Of a stretch of 64,000 nucleotides of DNA, positions 50,191 through 61,640 are shown piece by piece (position 1 is the first letter of the stretch; the number at the start of each line of letters is the position of its first letter). The DNA comes from Druceiella hillmani (Eukaryota; Arthropoda; Insecta; Lepidoptera; Hepialidae). Made by a program: the position numbers and the translations under genes. The stretch is taken from the NCBI GenBank assembly GCA_039881145.1, contig JAYKKI010000095.1, positions 1,299,501 to 1,363,500 on the forward strand, in the 5' to 3' direction. The notes beneath the pieces are model-generated. The model was given only the letters and a program-made list of their open reading frames with translations. It was not told where the DNA came from and did no database searches.

Positions 50191-50970
50191 TTCAACACTT
50201 GTTAGCTTTAAATATAATTGCTTCGTAGAATATTTATATTATTAATATTGGCGTACAATATCTATAAGTCTTACCGGATCAAGATTAATATCAAAATTCG
50301 GTCTGCAGTTTGCGCCGCGTGGTATATAACGTGAGAAATATTTGCAAAGCGGCGTTTCAAGTATATACATTTCCCTATAAAAAAATTAAAACTATTTTTT
50401 TCGATAAACTTAGGTACAGTCCTAAAAATATTTTACGAAAAATGCATTGGAGAATGTTGGGAAAAATTACCCGAAAAACTACAAATATGCCACGAATAAT
50501 AATTTATTATGTGTGTTTGCTCTTTGTGAATAATTTAAAATAGAATTTTCGCGAAATTAAGAAAGATATTACAAATATAAAGACTAAAATAAAGACATGA
50601 AAATGTACTATTATTAAAAAAAACTATATGTAACAGAGAGTTATATAAAAGGAAATAATAGTTGATATATTCAGAAAATTTTTTCTGCTATTGCGTTTTT
50701 TATTGGTATGATTCCCATAAATACAATTTGATAAAAGAAATAAATATTTTCTGAATAAAGGAGCCTAACTTGGTGAAAATGTCTATTTTAATTCCTTTTG
50801 GGTTTGTTCATTCCTTACAAACTATTGTTGTTTAATATTTGTATGTGTTGTTGAAATTTGGGATATTTGTAATGGAATCTATATATACCATGTCCTTGCA
50901 AATCAGGACTGTCCTGATTACACAGGTGGTGACAAACATAATGTTTTTTTTAATGTTGTCAAGTTTGCAG

Positions 50971-51174
50971 GCTACTTTAATCATTATTTCTTCTGAAAAA
51001 AAATTTAAAATGGGTTTAAATTATACGATATCATTTTCAACGATGTTTCAAAGTTTAGCTTCAAAAAACTTATTTCGACTCCATATTACTTTGTTATCAG
51101 AAACCTTACCGGAGCCTTCTAGAATTAAAATATACAATGTTTTAAATAATAATCTCATGAAAGGAGAATGTTTT
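50971..51174 (+). CDS. Candidate internal exon, GT8 xylosyltransferase-like (tentative)
   Basis: A polypyrimidine run and TTTGCAG immediately precede the exon at 50970, a strong acceptor. The frame is open for 68 codons, exactly 204 bases, to TTTT followed by GTGTAA, a weak donor at 51175. The peptide has hydrophobic ATLIIIS, then FSTMFQSLAS, LFRLHITLLS and PEPSRIKIYNVLNN. This order recalls the start of the GT8 domain of xyloside xylosyltransferase-like enzymes (a 'front strand', a helix with SLL, then LHI and a D/E-x-SR helix), Golgi/ER enzymes that extend O-glucose glycans on EGF repeats. The catalytic DxD region is not included and no neighbouring exon was found. The resemblance is weak and from memory. 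It could be chance or a pseudo-exon. Confidence 0.35.
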
Positions 51175-51284
51175 GTGTAATATTTTTGTTATTGTCTTAT
51201 GCTCCGTTATAATTTTGAACAAAATGGGGCACCTACAAATTATAAAGATATAGACGTGTATAAGATATATGTGTATGCGTACGT

Positions 51285-51424
51285 GCTTGCGTGAGTGCGT
51301 GCGTGTGTGTGTTTGTGTGTGTACGTGTGCGTGTGTCGGTGTGTGCGTGCGTGTGTGCATGTGTGTGTGTTTGTGGGTGCATGCGCGCGCGCGTGTGTAT
51401 GTGTGTGTGTGTGTGTGTGTGTGT
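51285..51424. repeat. Imperfect (GT)n / (GTGC)n microsatellite
   Basis: GT repeats with many GC substitutions, giving cysteine/valine-rich and histidine/threonine-rich frames that are artefacts. It lies about 110 bases past the candidate exon. Confidence 0.95.
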
Positions 51425-51779
51425 CTTATTATTTAATGTTGTCTAGTGTTTTACTACTTTTTATGTTTCACTTAAAAATTATTTTAAGCACCTTTAATTT
51501 TAACAGGGTACCATATCATTTGATTTTCTACCCTAAAAAATCATTATAATATTTTTTACATTTTTTTAAATAATTTTTTAATGATATTAGGTAATTTTAA
51601 TAAAGAAAAATTAAACTTAAACACTGTTAAACACCGACTTGCATTTTTTGAAATAATACATTTACAAAATGAATGCTTAGGTTACAAAAAAGGATACCCC
51701 TTGATATTAAAATCATGTATAATCAAGATACAAATGTTGTTTTTTGGCATCAAGATATTTTTTCTTTAATGTTTCACTA

Positions 51780-53480
51780 AAAAAAGCAAATATTGCTTTT
51801 TTTCTTCATCAATTTATTATATTCTACCATTAAGACAATACCAGGCTCACCAACATAATTCGTTACATAGATAGGATAGACGATATTCTTTGCAGCCTCA
51901 AAACGAGAGTCATCCTCCCAAGTTTTAGCATCTGTATTAAAAAACTGCGATGAGATACCCAGTACCTGGAAAAATTATGAAAGATTACTATCACAAAATC
52001 TTCTATGCTTTTATCAGTGATGTGTTCGACATAATTTTTTTTTTCTTTTCAGGCAATGCTCTACACTTTTGATTCTTAGTGCATCTATCATATTTTTCTT
52101 ATCTTGAACTGAAAGTTTGTCGTCAGAAAATGCATGTCACAAATTTTTCCGATAAGTACCATAAATAACTAAATATTTTTTCATGGCGACTTTTATCATC
52201 GTTTGGTTCATACTTTCGAAAGACGCAAGGACTTTTAATAATTGTAAGTAATTTTTTGGTACTGAATATCCGACTTGAAATCAGTATTTTATTTCGTTCT
52301 CTCCATTCTTTTTATTTTTCGCCACTTTAAATTGATGTTGAAGTAGAACAATTTTCAAGCAATTCATAGTTTTAACCATCCATCTAGCACAGTACAGACC
52401 AGAAGGAATTTTAAATGCAACTCCTTTTTTAGGAACTCTTCCCAAGTAAACGAAAGTAAAAAATCTTAAGATTCAATAATACTTTATAGTCATCTTAAAG
52501 TTGATATAATTAAAGTTGTTTTTGTGCAAATGAAATGCTATCTGCAATGATGTTTGGGGATGTGATACCATAAATTACTGTTTCATAAGCACTTTGGTCA
52601 ATTTTATCCCGGTTCTTCTTAAACCTTTTAAACAATTAAATATCAGGACCACTAAACCGACCAAGCTATTGATCCACTACAACTTCTAACATAATTTCCA
52701 TTACATTATGGTGACAAGCCAGCCAGAAGCTGACTAACTCCAAGTCCTGATACCAAAATTGGCAATCGATCTACAGTATTTTGACCAATAATATCTTCAA
52801 TTAACTAGCTATCTCAATTAATCATTAAGGTCAAATAAGGTTTGAACTCGCGTTTAAAAGCTTTTCCGTTGATTTTTCATAATAGAATAGAAAATCTATT
52901 AACATGAAACTCTGAAGGGTCGCAACCAGCACTTTACAAATTAGATACCACAATCACAGCAGTTTTTTTATTACTCAGTTTAGAGACATGAAGGCAGTTA
53001 AGTAGCTATTAATTATATCTTTTCAAGCTCGTTCATATTTTTTTCTTCGCTCTTTTGTATCAGTCTTTTGAATATTCTGATAAGAGTTTGAAATCAGATA
53101 CAGTAGTTTTTTGCTGGTGGTCGAAGGAGAAAGTAACCACTTTCCTCTCAAAGACACACTCCGTTTTTAATTTTACTCAATTTTTGAAGGCGGTCTGCTT
53201 TCTTTTTCTATTGCCCACTTTTTCAAAACTGTTTTTTGTCTGCTGTATCTATTAGACCCTGGAAACCTCTCTACCGTTGTACTCATAAAAACTACATGTC
53301 CTCTTTGATATTCATTATACTTAAAGCTTCAGAATGAGCAATACCAAACCAATCTTCTAATTAATGTTACTAACTTAGTTCTTTTTTCTTTAATGCCTTC
53401 GAAAGTTTTTCTTGGCTTCTTAATTTTTTTTAGATATAGATACTTTGAAATATTTTTTCTATTTTGCCAATAACATGTTT
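51780..53480 (-). pseudogene. Degraded multicopy arthropod protein gene (transposon-associated?)
   Basis: Read from right to left on the minus strand, scattered over three frames with many stops, segments appear in the order of a large protein family that is repeated in insect and Hydra genomes. They are WFGIAHSEALSIM (53310-53358), DDYKVLLNLK, GVAFKIPSGLYCARWM with VKTMNCLKI (52355-52430; family form is like 'PGAFHHARWMAKAIYCLKI'), WYLSEKFV, DDKLSVQDKKNMIDAL, and near the C terminus WEDDSRFEAAKNIV and VTNYVGEPGIVLMVEYN (51815-51870). Function is unknown; copies are often labelled uncharacterized. This one has at least ten stops and several frame changes and cannot encode the protein. The N-terminal boundary is uncertain. 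Confidence 0.65.
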
Positions 53481-54160
53481 TTTTTAATCCCATGGATATA
53501 CTGGCTTTTCCCATAAATTTATCATTTTCCATGCAGCAATAGTCGCAGAAATCCGATCGGTTTTCTTTCTTCATTTTTGAAATAAAAAAATAAATGTAAT
53601 ACTTTACCAATAGAAGGTAAATTTAACTTATTCAGATTTAGTGTTAGTTGGCTGATAAGCCAAATTCTGATTTTAATTCTAATTAATAAACTTCCGCCAC
53701 TACTTGTCAACGGCATGACAAGTTAAAACAGGTACGTATGATTTGGAAAACAAAATGCGCATGCTCTCGTTAATGACTGAATTAGAACTAAGATATGGGG
53801 CTGGGCCTAACTTCGACGCATAGACGAAGAAAATAATTAGTAAAGGGAGGGGGGAGAGGTAAGAAGAGAGGTTAACTGAAGTGAGATAGTAAGCCTGTTT
53901 GCATGCCATTTAATTACATAATAGGCAAATAAACAAACTAGAGTCAATACGCCAGATTCATGGTAAAAGTGGCCATACAAGGTTTTTTTCTGAAATTTTG
54001 ATTTATGGCAGCTACCTATAAAATCTTTCGAAAATAAATTAAAAATACAGGTATTCATTATTTTAGGAAAGAGACCCATATGATGGGTTAGCAGGCCTAT
54101 TTTGCGAAGTCGAAAAATAAAGATCGCCTTACAAAAAATAAAAACAGGTGTTTTTTAGAA
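53481..54160. other. Unassigned stretch between transposon relics
   Basis: Contains a purine-rich tract (53845-53880) and overlapping minus-strand frames with no recognisable motif. It may be further 5' sequence of the pseudogene or of the transposon to its right. Confidence 0.4.
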
Positions 54161-54164
54161 ATGC

Positions 54165-54420
54165 AAATTTAAAATGAAAAAGGGATAAAAATCATGATAA
54201 CGGCCATAGTATTAACTTTCTTGAAAAGGTAGTTTCATGCCATTTGTATTTAAATAAGATATCAGGCATATGGGCACCGCGGCTGGTCCAAATGAAGCAC
54301 AATCTGGAAGTCCAATTCTCAACCACTTTTTTGAGCAGTGACCTATATTTGTTCAAAGATGATCCCAGCGAGAACGTTACATTCAATGGAGAGTGCTTCA
54401 GACCCACTATTACTGACTTA
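54165..54420 (-). pseudogene. Tc1/mariner-superfamily transposase C-terminus, inverted fragment
   Basis: On the minus strand the segment VVENWTSRL, FIWTSRGAHMPDILFK (about 54250-54335) matches the C-terminal end of a common insect mariner/IS630-type transposase. It is followed by the same noncoding tail (TTAATACTATGGCCGTTATC) that ends the two fragments to its right. The catalytic domain is missing. It lies head-to-head with the next fragment. Confidence 0.75.
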
Positions 54421-54522
54421 TTCTTTCCCCAATATAAAGGTATTAATACTGAAAATTCTATTAGAATCATATAAAGGTATCAATATAAAGGTATTAATAC
54501 TGAAAATTCCAACAAGTTTATG

Positions 54523-54885
54523 TAACATGCCATACAGAACGCGACGTAATCGATATATTGCAGAAATCATTAGATGAGTTCGTAATTTCGCGTAATGCCT
54601 TTGCAAATTGGCCTCCACAATCGTGTGATATCTTACTTATATATTACTTTCTGTAAATATATGTGAAGTCGCTGGTCTATGCCGATAAACCACTTGGAAA
54701 AAAACATTCGCTGTGTCATTGCTAATATACGACCCCATTTTCTCGAAAAAGTGGTTGAGAATTTTAATTCCATATTGCGCTTCATTCTGGCCAGTCACGG
54801 TGCCTAAAATCGTATTTAAAGAAAAATGGTATAAAATTACGTTTTGAATAAAGCTAATACTATGACCATTGCGGTAATTTTGATT
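54523..54885 (+). pseudogene. Tc1/mariner-superfamily transposase 3' fragment 1
   Basis: Starts at VTCHTERDVIDILQ-type sequence and continues ISRNAFANWPPQSCDI (54584-54631), the region around the third catalytic acid (family form WPPRSCDLTPLDYFLWG). It then runs YVKSLVYADKPLGKNI, VIANIRPHFLEKVVENF (54716-54766) and ILASHGA. At least one stop lies after the WPP block. The first two catalytic aspartates and the DNA-binding domain are absent. Confidence 0.8.
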
Positions 54886-54904
54886 GATTTTTTTCGAAGT
54901 CAGT

Positions 54905-55295
54905 GTAACATGCCATACAAAATGCGACACAATCGATTTACTGCAGGAATCATTCGATGAGCGCATAATTTTGCGTAATCCCCTTGTGAATTGGCCTCCA
55001 CATCATAATATATCACACATATGTATTATTTTCTGTAGGGATATGTGAAATCGCTAGTCTATGCCCATAAACCACAGACATTGAACCACTTGGAGGAAAA
55101 CATTCGAAGCAGTATTGCCAATATACGACCCCAACCGCTCGAAAAGGTGGTTGAGAATTATACTTCCAGATTACGCATCATTATACATAAAATCGTATTT
55201 AATTAAAAATAGTATAAAATTACCTTTTGTAAAAGCTAATACTATGGCCGTTACCATCATTTTTATTTATTTTGTTAAAACAATACCTGTTATTA
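54905..55295 (+). pseudogene. Tc1/mariner-superfamily transposase 3' fragment 2
   Basis: Second copy of the same 3' part, about 382 bases after the first and starting with the same TAACATGCCATACARAAYGCG sense strand. Segments are TIDLLQESFDERI, RNPLVNWPP (54974-55006), SLVYAHKPQTLNHLEENI and IANIRPQPLEKVVENYTSRL (to about 55175). It ends with the shared tail GCTAATACTATGGCCGTTAC. Frame breaks occur after WPP. The catalytic aspartate position is lost in this copy (WPPHH then a shifted frame). Confidence 0.8.
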
Positions 55296-58200
55296 TTTTC
55301 ACCGTTGCAAAAACATTGCTTAGTACTTATAGCTTTCAAAGGCCTAAAAATATTTTCCATTTTCCAAAATGCACGCCACATTTTTCCGGAAAGTGTGGTT
55401 TAAACTCCTAATAACGGCGTTTTCCCATAATTTCGACTTTAATAGTCTGGTAATAGGAGTAGAGGAACACACTTTTAGAATAGTTTTCACCAAATCTCTG
55501 GAACTATTTAAATACACAAAATTTTAAAAATAAAAGTTTTACTTTTATAGTCCTAACTTATCCATTAAATTGATATTGCATGTGATACATGAAATAAAAA
55601 AAATTCAGGAACTTACTTTTTTCCTTTAAAATTTGGACATGAATATTTTTGATTTCCCACTATTGCAATACCAGTATATGTGGGTTAATAGTATTATCAA
55701 TATGAAAAATTTGAAGTTTCCATTTCAAACTATTTCTTATAATTTTTTGCAAATATTTTAGTTAGATCCTATATATTTACGTCCAAAGTTTTGGAATGTT
55801 TCAAATGATATACGAAATTTAAAAAAAGACACTCGGGTACTTTATTTGCCCTGTCTAAAAATTTGGTTACGATTTTTTTTTATTATAAACTGTTGGTGTA
55901 TATATGAGTTAATATGATGTATCGTTACGCCAAAAATTCAAACATCTGCTTCAAATGGCTTTGGATAAAAGAATACATGAGTAATATTGTAAGGATCCCG
56001 TCTTTCCTTCTTAATGTATGAAACCCTTAAAACACCAAATATATAACCGCCCTTCTTTACAGGATAGATATGTTGCTTTAATTTTTCCAATTAAGGTGTA
56101 ATAGAAGTGTTTTTTTACACTTGAAATTAAATAGTATTTATCCGCACATGCGATAATTAGACGCTTTCAAAACTACCATAGATATGCTATGCAATATGTT
56201 AAATAGACAAGTGTATAAAGCTCATAAATGTACTGTACTTTATCAATAAAATTTTGTAACATAACAATAGTGGAACAAAGCAGCGTCCCGCTTTTATAAT
56301 GGCGTTCCCGTGTCATGCTTAAGCTAAGCGAAGAGGGTTTCCTCTGGGGTGAATACATTAAAGAGCCCAAAGAGCTATACACACACCTACAAGACTAACC
56401 GCAATAGAGAACCGTGTAGGATTATAGGGTCATCGTTAGACGCACATCGGTTTAAATTGTAGTTATATATTATTAAAGAGGGTTAAGTCTGCTATTATCA
56501 ATTCAATTGGCCAATTAGAGAATGATGGATTAATGGAATAAGTAATAGTTCTCAGTATTAACAGGTAATCAATGCGGCCGAAAGTAAATAGGAATTTCCA
56601 CATTAGAGTTCCCTTTGAGATTGCACGTCAAATAACGGTCACGTAATTTATTTAAAAATATGTTCTATACAGGAAAATTTAGGGACGTTTGCCTATTCGT
56701 ATATTGTTCTCTTCTTTAATTTTATTACGTAATTATGTCTCCTGTCAAACAACGTTTTGTCCAGTGAGTGTCGAATCTTAACCATTCTTCTTAAGCCATT
56801 CAATGGAAAATGTTCACTTATGCATATAAAGTGTTAAAAAAATTAAAGATGGAATTCCAGTAGGTTTCTCGTATGTCTGTAAGATTTAATCTTAGAATAT
56901 ATTATACCGTTTCTAGAACTCTTTTACTATACGAAAGATCTTAATTTCCCATCATGCATCTGCCTGTCTTTTCCCCGTCTTTTTTCCTTTGCGTATAACT
57001 TGTATTCTACTGATAGACTAGGATATTTATCCCCAAAGATAGTTGCGTCTGAAATATCAGTGAATTTTCTCGGATTACGTCGTTACGTGTCTAGAAAACC
57101 GATTAACAAGAAGCGCTACGGACGGTATGATAGCGGCAGTACTTGTGTGACATTGTATCAGGGAGAGAGAAGCCTTTCTATGAGAGAGGGAGTTTAAAGT
57201 TCAACAACACAACTTTTGTGTGGATAGCGTTGCGAGAAAAAGCTAGTCATATATTGTATGTCATTTGTTTCTTTATAAATACACTCTAATTTTTGAATTA
57301 ATATTAGAGCAACTTTCAAAAAATTATAAATAATTGATAATTTTATAAAAATGTCATTGATTATTATTACATATTTTAAGAGAGGGATGACCAGTAAAAC
57401 AGTGTATTAATATCAGTATGATTTGGTAAAATTGCAAAGAAAATAAGAATATAATTTTCCCTTAGATAATTTTAAAATATCATATGTATGCAATAAGTAG
57501 ATAGTATATCATATGTAGCAATAAGTAGAGTATGAGATGAATGATAACACATGAGCGGCTATTGTCAAGTGCTTCCAAAATTGTGTCAAATAAAGAATGT
57601 GAAGAAGGTTATTTTAAATATGTATTAAATAATTTCTGTTTTTACAGCATAATCTTTTATTATAATTAAAATAGTATCTTTAACTACTGCCAGAACCAAA
57701 ATGGAAAAAGATGAATATTTTTGCCATGCGTATAATAAATTGGCATCAAATAATTACCTGGTATTGCGCCATGATATTATATTTTTAATTCACAAAACCA
57801 GTGTAATAGCTACCTACTGGTAATAGTGATTGGTTTTAAAAACACGAAGTTGAATTTTAGTGATCTGTCGTTTGGGATTTATTATAAATGCCAGAAGGAG
57901 TAACACCGTAAGGATATCTCCATTTGAGACAATTATAAGATAAACATCTTGATGATAAAAGGTTATTCATACAGGGTATTTGCGATGAAAGGAAAAAACT
58001 TAGTTGAAAATAGTGATATTATAAATAGTGACCTCCCAATATTATGCTTAGATAAATTATAATGTTAAGGCGTACAAAGTTTAATAGATAATATGTAGAA
58101 TCAAGAAAATCAATGAAAAAATATGAATTCTCTTTTTCTTACGAAATATAGTTTTATTCATATCCAAATAAACGCAAAAAGGTGAGGGTAAAAAAAGTCT

Positions 58201-59399
58201 CGCAATGTTTTATCCCAATTGTGAGCTTTGAGTCGTGTCTCCCACGACCATCTTTTATCCTGTCAGCAGCCCAGAGAGTTGCGAGAGGATGCGATGCGCT
58301 TCCTGTACGGATGGAAAATATCCTTATCCAAATTTTGTTGCCGCTATTCATTCACAATTGTAAGTCGAGATATTCAATTATTTGTCTGCATTAAGAAGGC
58401 CGCGTTATACTCCATTAGCGTCCTTTGGGAACTTTAATGGAATACCATGGCCAAGCATATTGAATAATGAGAACTGGTCAACAAAAATATTAAGGGTAAA
58501 TATAATGTATTTATGACATTATGAATGAAAAGAAAATATATAGCGGTGTGATTGCTGAGAATAAATATTATATTCAACGCTTGTGAATAGCATTAATCAT
58601 TCTTCATCACTCTTAGAAGTTCAGAATATTTGTTGAGCGGTGTGTGCCATTAAAAGAAAAAAGAAAAAGAAATGATAAGTACCAATTGGACATGCGAATC
58701 TTGTAGAGTTTGTGTTATTTATATTGCATATATAGTTAAAGAAAAAATTGTAATGAGAATAGTATACGTCGAACCAATTTTTGTATTCAAGCTATACAAA
58801 AATCTTTTTTTGGATAGATCCTTCCAATTGTGAAAAAGTTCGTAAAGAGTATGAAAAAATTACTAGTATAAACAATTCGATTTTTAATGAAATTTAATTA
58901 CAAAGGAGTATTGCGGATTGCATTATGCAGGTGAATTATAGTTAACAACATACGTTGTTCGATATAAGAATGATACGGGCTAATATTCTGAATAATAAAA
59001 GGTAAGGAAAAATTAAATATTTAAAAGAAAAGTTTAAACTAATATCTTTTCTTCTTTTTCAGAACAATGTCAATTACAGAAAATCATCACCGGTTTTATG
59101 GGTAATACTACATTTTGATAGTTTTCAAAATTCTATTTTTCCGGTAACAGTAATATTTGATGTTTTAAATGTATTAAAGGGATTTTATTAAAAAAATGAG
59201 CTTTTTTTAAAATTTTGAACTTAATGGCTATTCAAGAAAGCGTGGGGTTATTCCTTATGCTCTGTCAATAACATACGTTCAGAATTATGAGATAAATAAG
59301 TTCTTTGAAAAATCGACGTTTATGAATAAAATAATAAAAATAATTTTGTTAATAAATTCAAATATATAATTTCTGAACTTAAAAAAAAAAAAATATTAA
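55296..59399. other. Mostly AT-rich stretch; a few less AT-rich tracts, no gene
   Basis: Tracts at 56400-56640, 57000-57200 and 58200-58440 are more balanced in composition. Frames there (65 codons at 57000-57197 plus; 65 codons at 58154-58351 minus; 69-70 codons on plus) have no recognised motif and compete on both strands. They may be conserved noncoding DNA. No repeats are seen. Confidence 0.4.
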
Positions 59400-59402
59400 A
59401 TA

Positions 59403-59442
<40 letters not shown>

Positions 59443-59468
59443 CATATATATATATATACATATATATT

Positions 59469-59523
<55 letters not shown>

Positions 59524-59530
59524 ATATATA
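59400..59530. repeat. (AT)n(GT)n microsatellite
   Basis: AT runs with ACACATACAT interruptions, ending in GTGTGTGTGTGT. Confidence 0.95.
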
Positions 59531-61139
59531 TTCATAAATACTTACACATACCTACACATTTTCAAGTTGACTTGATTTGCTGTGATATCACTTTGCATTT
59601 CAAAAGTTGAGGCCTCCGCAAACACCTATGTTTGATGCACAGAATAACTTGTAAGAATAATAAACACGTTGTTTGTTACAAGTTATATTGAATAACTAGA
59701 AGTGATCTGATGTATGAAATAATAACTTTATTATATAATATTATTTTATTATTATCCTGTATTAGATCTGCTGTTATCCCCCTTAATATTTAGTGTGTAA
59801 CGTTCTCAACGATGCTTTCTTTTTTAGGGTTTTATAGGGTTTTGTAGGTACACTACAAAACAGGAAAAAACTCTCCCTACATCTCTCGAAATTACGTAAC
59901 TTTAAACTCTAAAAATGAGAGTTTCTAGAAGTTTATTCAACAATTATCGGAAAACTATATATTTTGCGAAACTCATATTTTACACCCAAGGAAGATACAC
60001 TAAGCAACATATTTAGACAGTGAAAATAATTTTAATATCTGTAAATAATTTAACAGAATTAATATGTGACTTTCAATGCTTCGTGTCACAGTCGTATTTA
60101 TAAGGATTCTTGTTATTTTCTTTAATACCAAGTTTAAAATTTACCGTTTTTTTCTGTATTATATAAGTTTATGGTTTCTTATTTATACTTTAGATGAAAT
60201 ATTTCTATATCCATAAATTCAGCCTCAAAGAGGTATAAAATATTCACACGTACCACTTTAATTAAAACTTATCTATATTTACAAACTCAATAATTTGGTT
60301 AAGAAAATTAAATTTTTACCTTTTTCACATCAAAATACTAATTTAGGTTTAGTGTTTATTTCTATAAATATAAGTTAAAGGTAAGTAATTTTAAATTGCA
60401 AATTATATTACCGTTACAAATTCAAAAGAGTGGAAACAATAATGATGTATGAAAAGATGGTTTCTATTTTAAAGCAAGAATATAAAATGATTAAGAATAA
60501 CCTTAACAACAACAGAATAACATAAATCATAATTAATAAAAAGCACTGGAATTAAAAATATATAATATATTAGTTAATTTGTCAATGAATTTACCCTAAA
60601 ATTCTATAAACATACAGCTTGTGTACTGGGATGACGAACTAGGAAATGGATGACAGAATGAAACAGTTTATCGCAATTGTAACTAAAATCTGGACAGTGA
60701 CACAAAGGTACCAGCGTTAGCAGGGTCTGTGGGAAGGTAAAAGAGTGAGCGCGGAACTGTGAGCGGATCTTTCATATACAAGAAGTTTCAGTTGTCTCAC
60801 AATATCTGGACAATCATATTAATCATGATGAATATTCTACAGCACTGTTGCTCTCAGTTTAATACGCCTTCTGTTATCTAACTGTATTTAAACGGGAAAA
60901 TTGCTTTAGCACAGTCAATTTTGGTCATGAGAGACGTCTCTTATGAAAACGTGTTAAGAAACTTGGTCTTTATGATATTACATAAATTTAAAAAATAGGC
61001 CCAATAGTATTTTTAAGATACTTTCCTCCATATAAACATAGCTGGTTTAAGTTAATTATGTCCATAAGTTTAAAAAAATGTTAAATATAACACTATTTGT
61101 AACGTCATTTTATTCTTTGTAAAACAATTTTGTTTATAT
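59531..61139. other. AT-rich stretch without a recognisable gene
   Basis: One less AT-rich tract at about 60640-60775 (GGTACCAGCGTTAGCAGGGT and GAGTGAGCGCGGAACTGTG). No coding or repeat signal was recognised. Confidence 0.5.
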
Positions 61140-61144
61140 TGTAA

Positions 61145-61640
61145 TGCGCCATAATTATTACAGCTGCTTACACCATCAATTGTATTTATAATAATAATAC
61201 ATCATAATAATTGCAGCTGCTTAAACTATCAATTATATTTATTTTGGTAATGCAAATTAGCGAACACAGCTGCTTAGACCATCAATTGTATTTATACTAG
61301 TAATACATCATAATAATTACAGCTGCCTATTGTATTTATACTGATAATGCGTCATAGTGATTACTGCTGCTACTACTACCAATTGTATTTATACTGATAA
61401 TGCATCATATTGATTACTGCTGCTTACGATATCAGTTGTATTTATACTAATAATTCATCATAACGATTACAGCTGTTAACACAATCAATTGTATTTATAT
61501 TGATAATGCACCATAAAGATGAGCTGCTTAAACTATCAATTATATTTATATTGGTAATGCAACATAGCGATCATAGCTACTTAGACTATCAATTGTATTT
61601 ATACAAGTAATGCATCGTAATAATTACAGCTGCCTACACT
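61145..61640 (+). repeat. Tandem array, ~53-bp unit, about ten copies, with E-boxes
   Basis: Landmarks CAGCTGC or variants occur near 61161, 61214, 61267, 61320, 61364, 61418, 61470, 61521, 61575 and 61626, mostly 51-54 bases apart. The unit reads ATTACAGCTGCTTA, ACTATCAATTGTATTTATAC, TGATAATGCATCATAAT. Copies are 75-90% alike. Five or six retain the E-box CAGCTG. The array ends just before duplicated block D and is not present in front of block C. Confidence 0.9.

Larger units (their letters stand above)
47500..50680. repeat. Old duplicated block, copy C (pairs with 61690-63900)
   Basis: Ordered, same-strand matches to 61.7-63.9 kb run for 3.2 kb here and 2.2 kb there. Landmarks are GTTATRARTTTGAAACC, ACTCCAGAACRRYAT, CCATGAGGTCNTATCAC, ACCACTACNGCAAATAGA, GCTCTTTAAAATCTGAGTAT, AACATATGGCGRGGATAAGA and GACGAAAATATAAATTGA. 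The extra length here comes from a minisatellite (48121-48464), a palindrome (48523-48585), a microsatellite (49213-49311) and about 100 bp near 50300. A large transposon copy or a segmental duplication could explain it. Confidence 0.8.

Noticed and set aside
50420..50520. Transposase C-terminus (KIFYEKCI, WEKLPEK) shared with 63630-63710
   Set aside because: A faint resemblance to mariner ends (FY-x-x-GI-x-x-LP-x-RW) does not align properly and both copies contain stops; too weak to annotate.
51142..51549. Cys/Val-rich plus frame and His/Thr-rich minus frame
   Set aside because: They are translations of the GT/GC microsatellite at 51285-51424.
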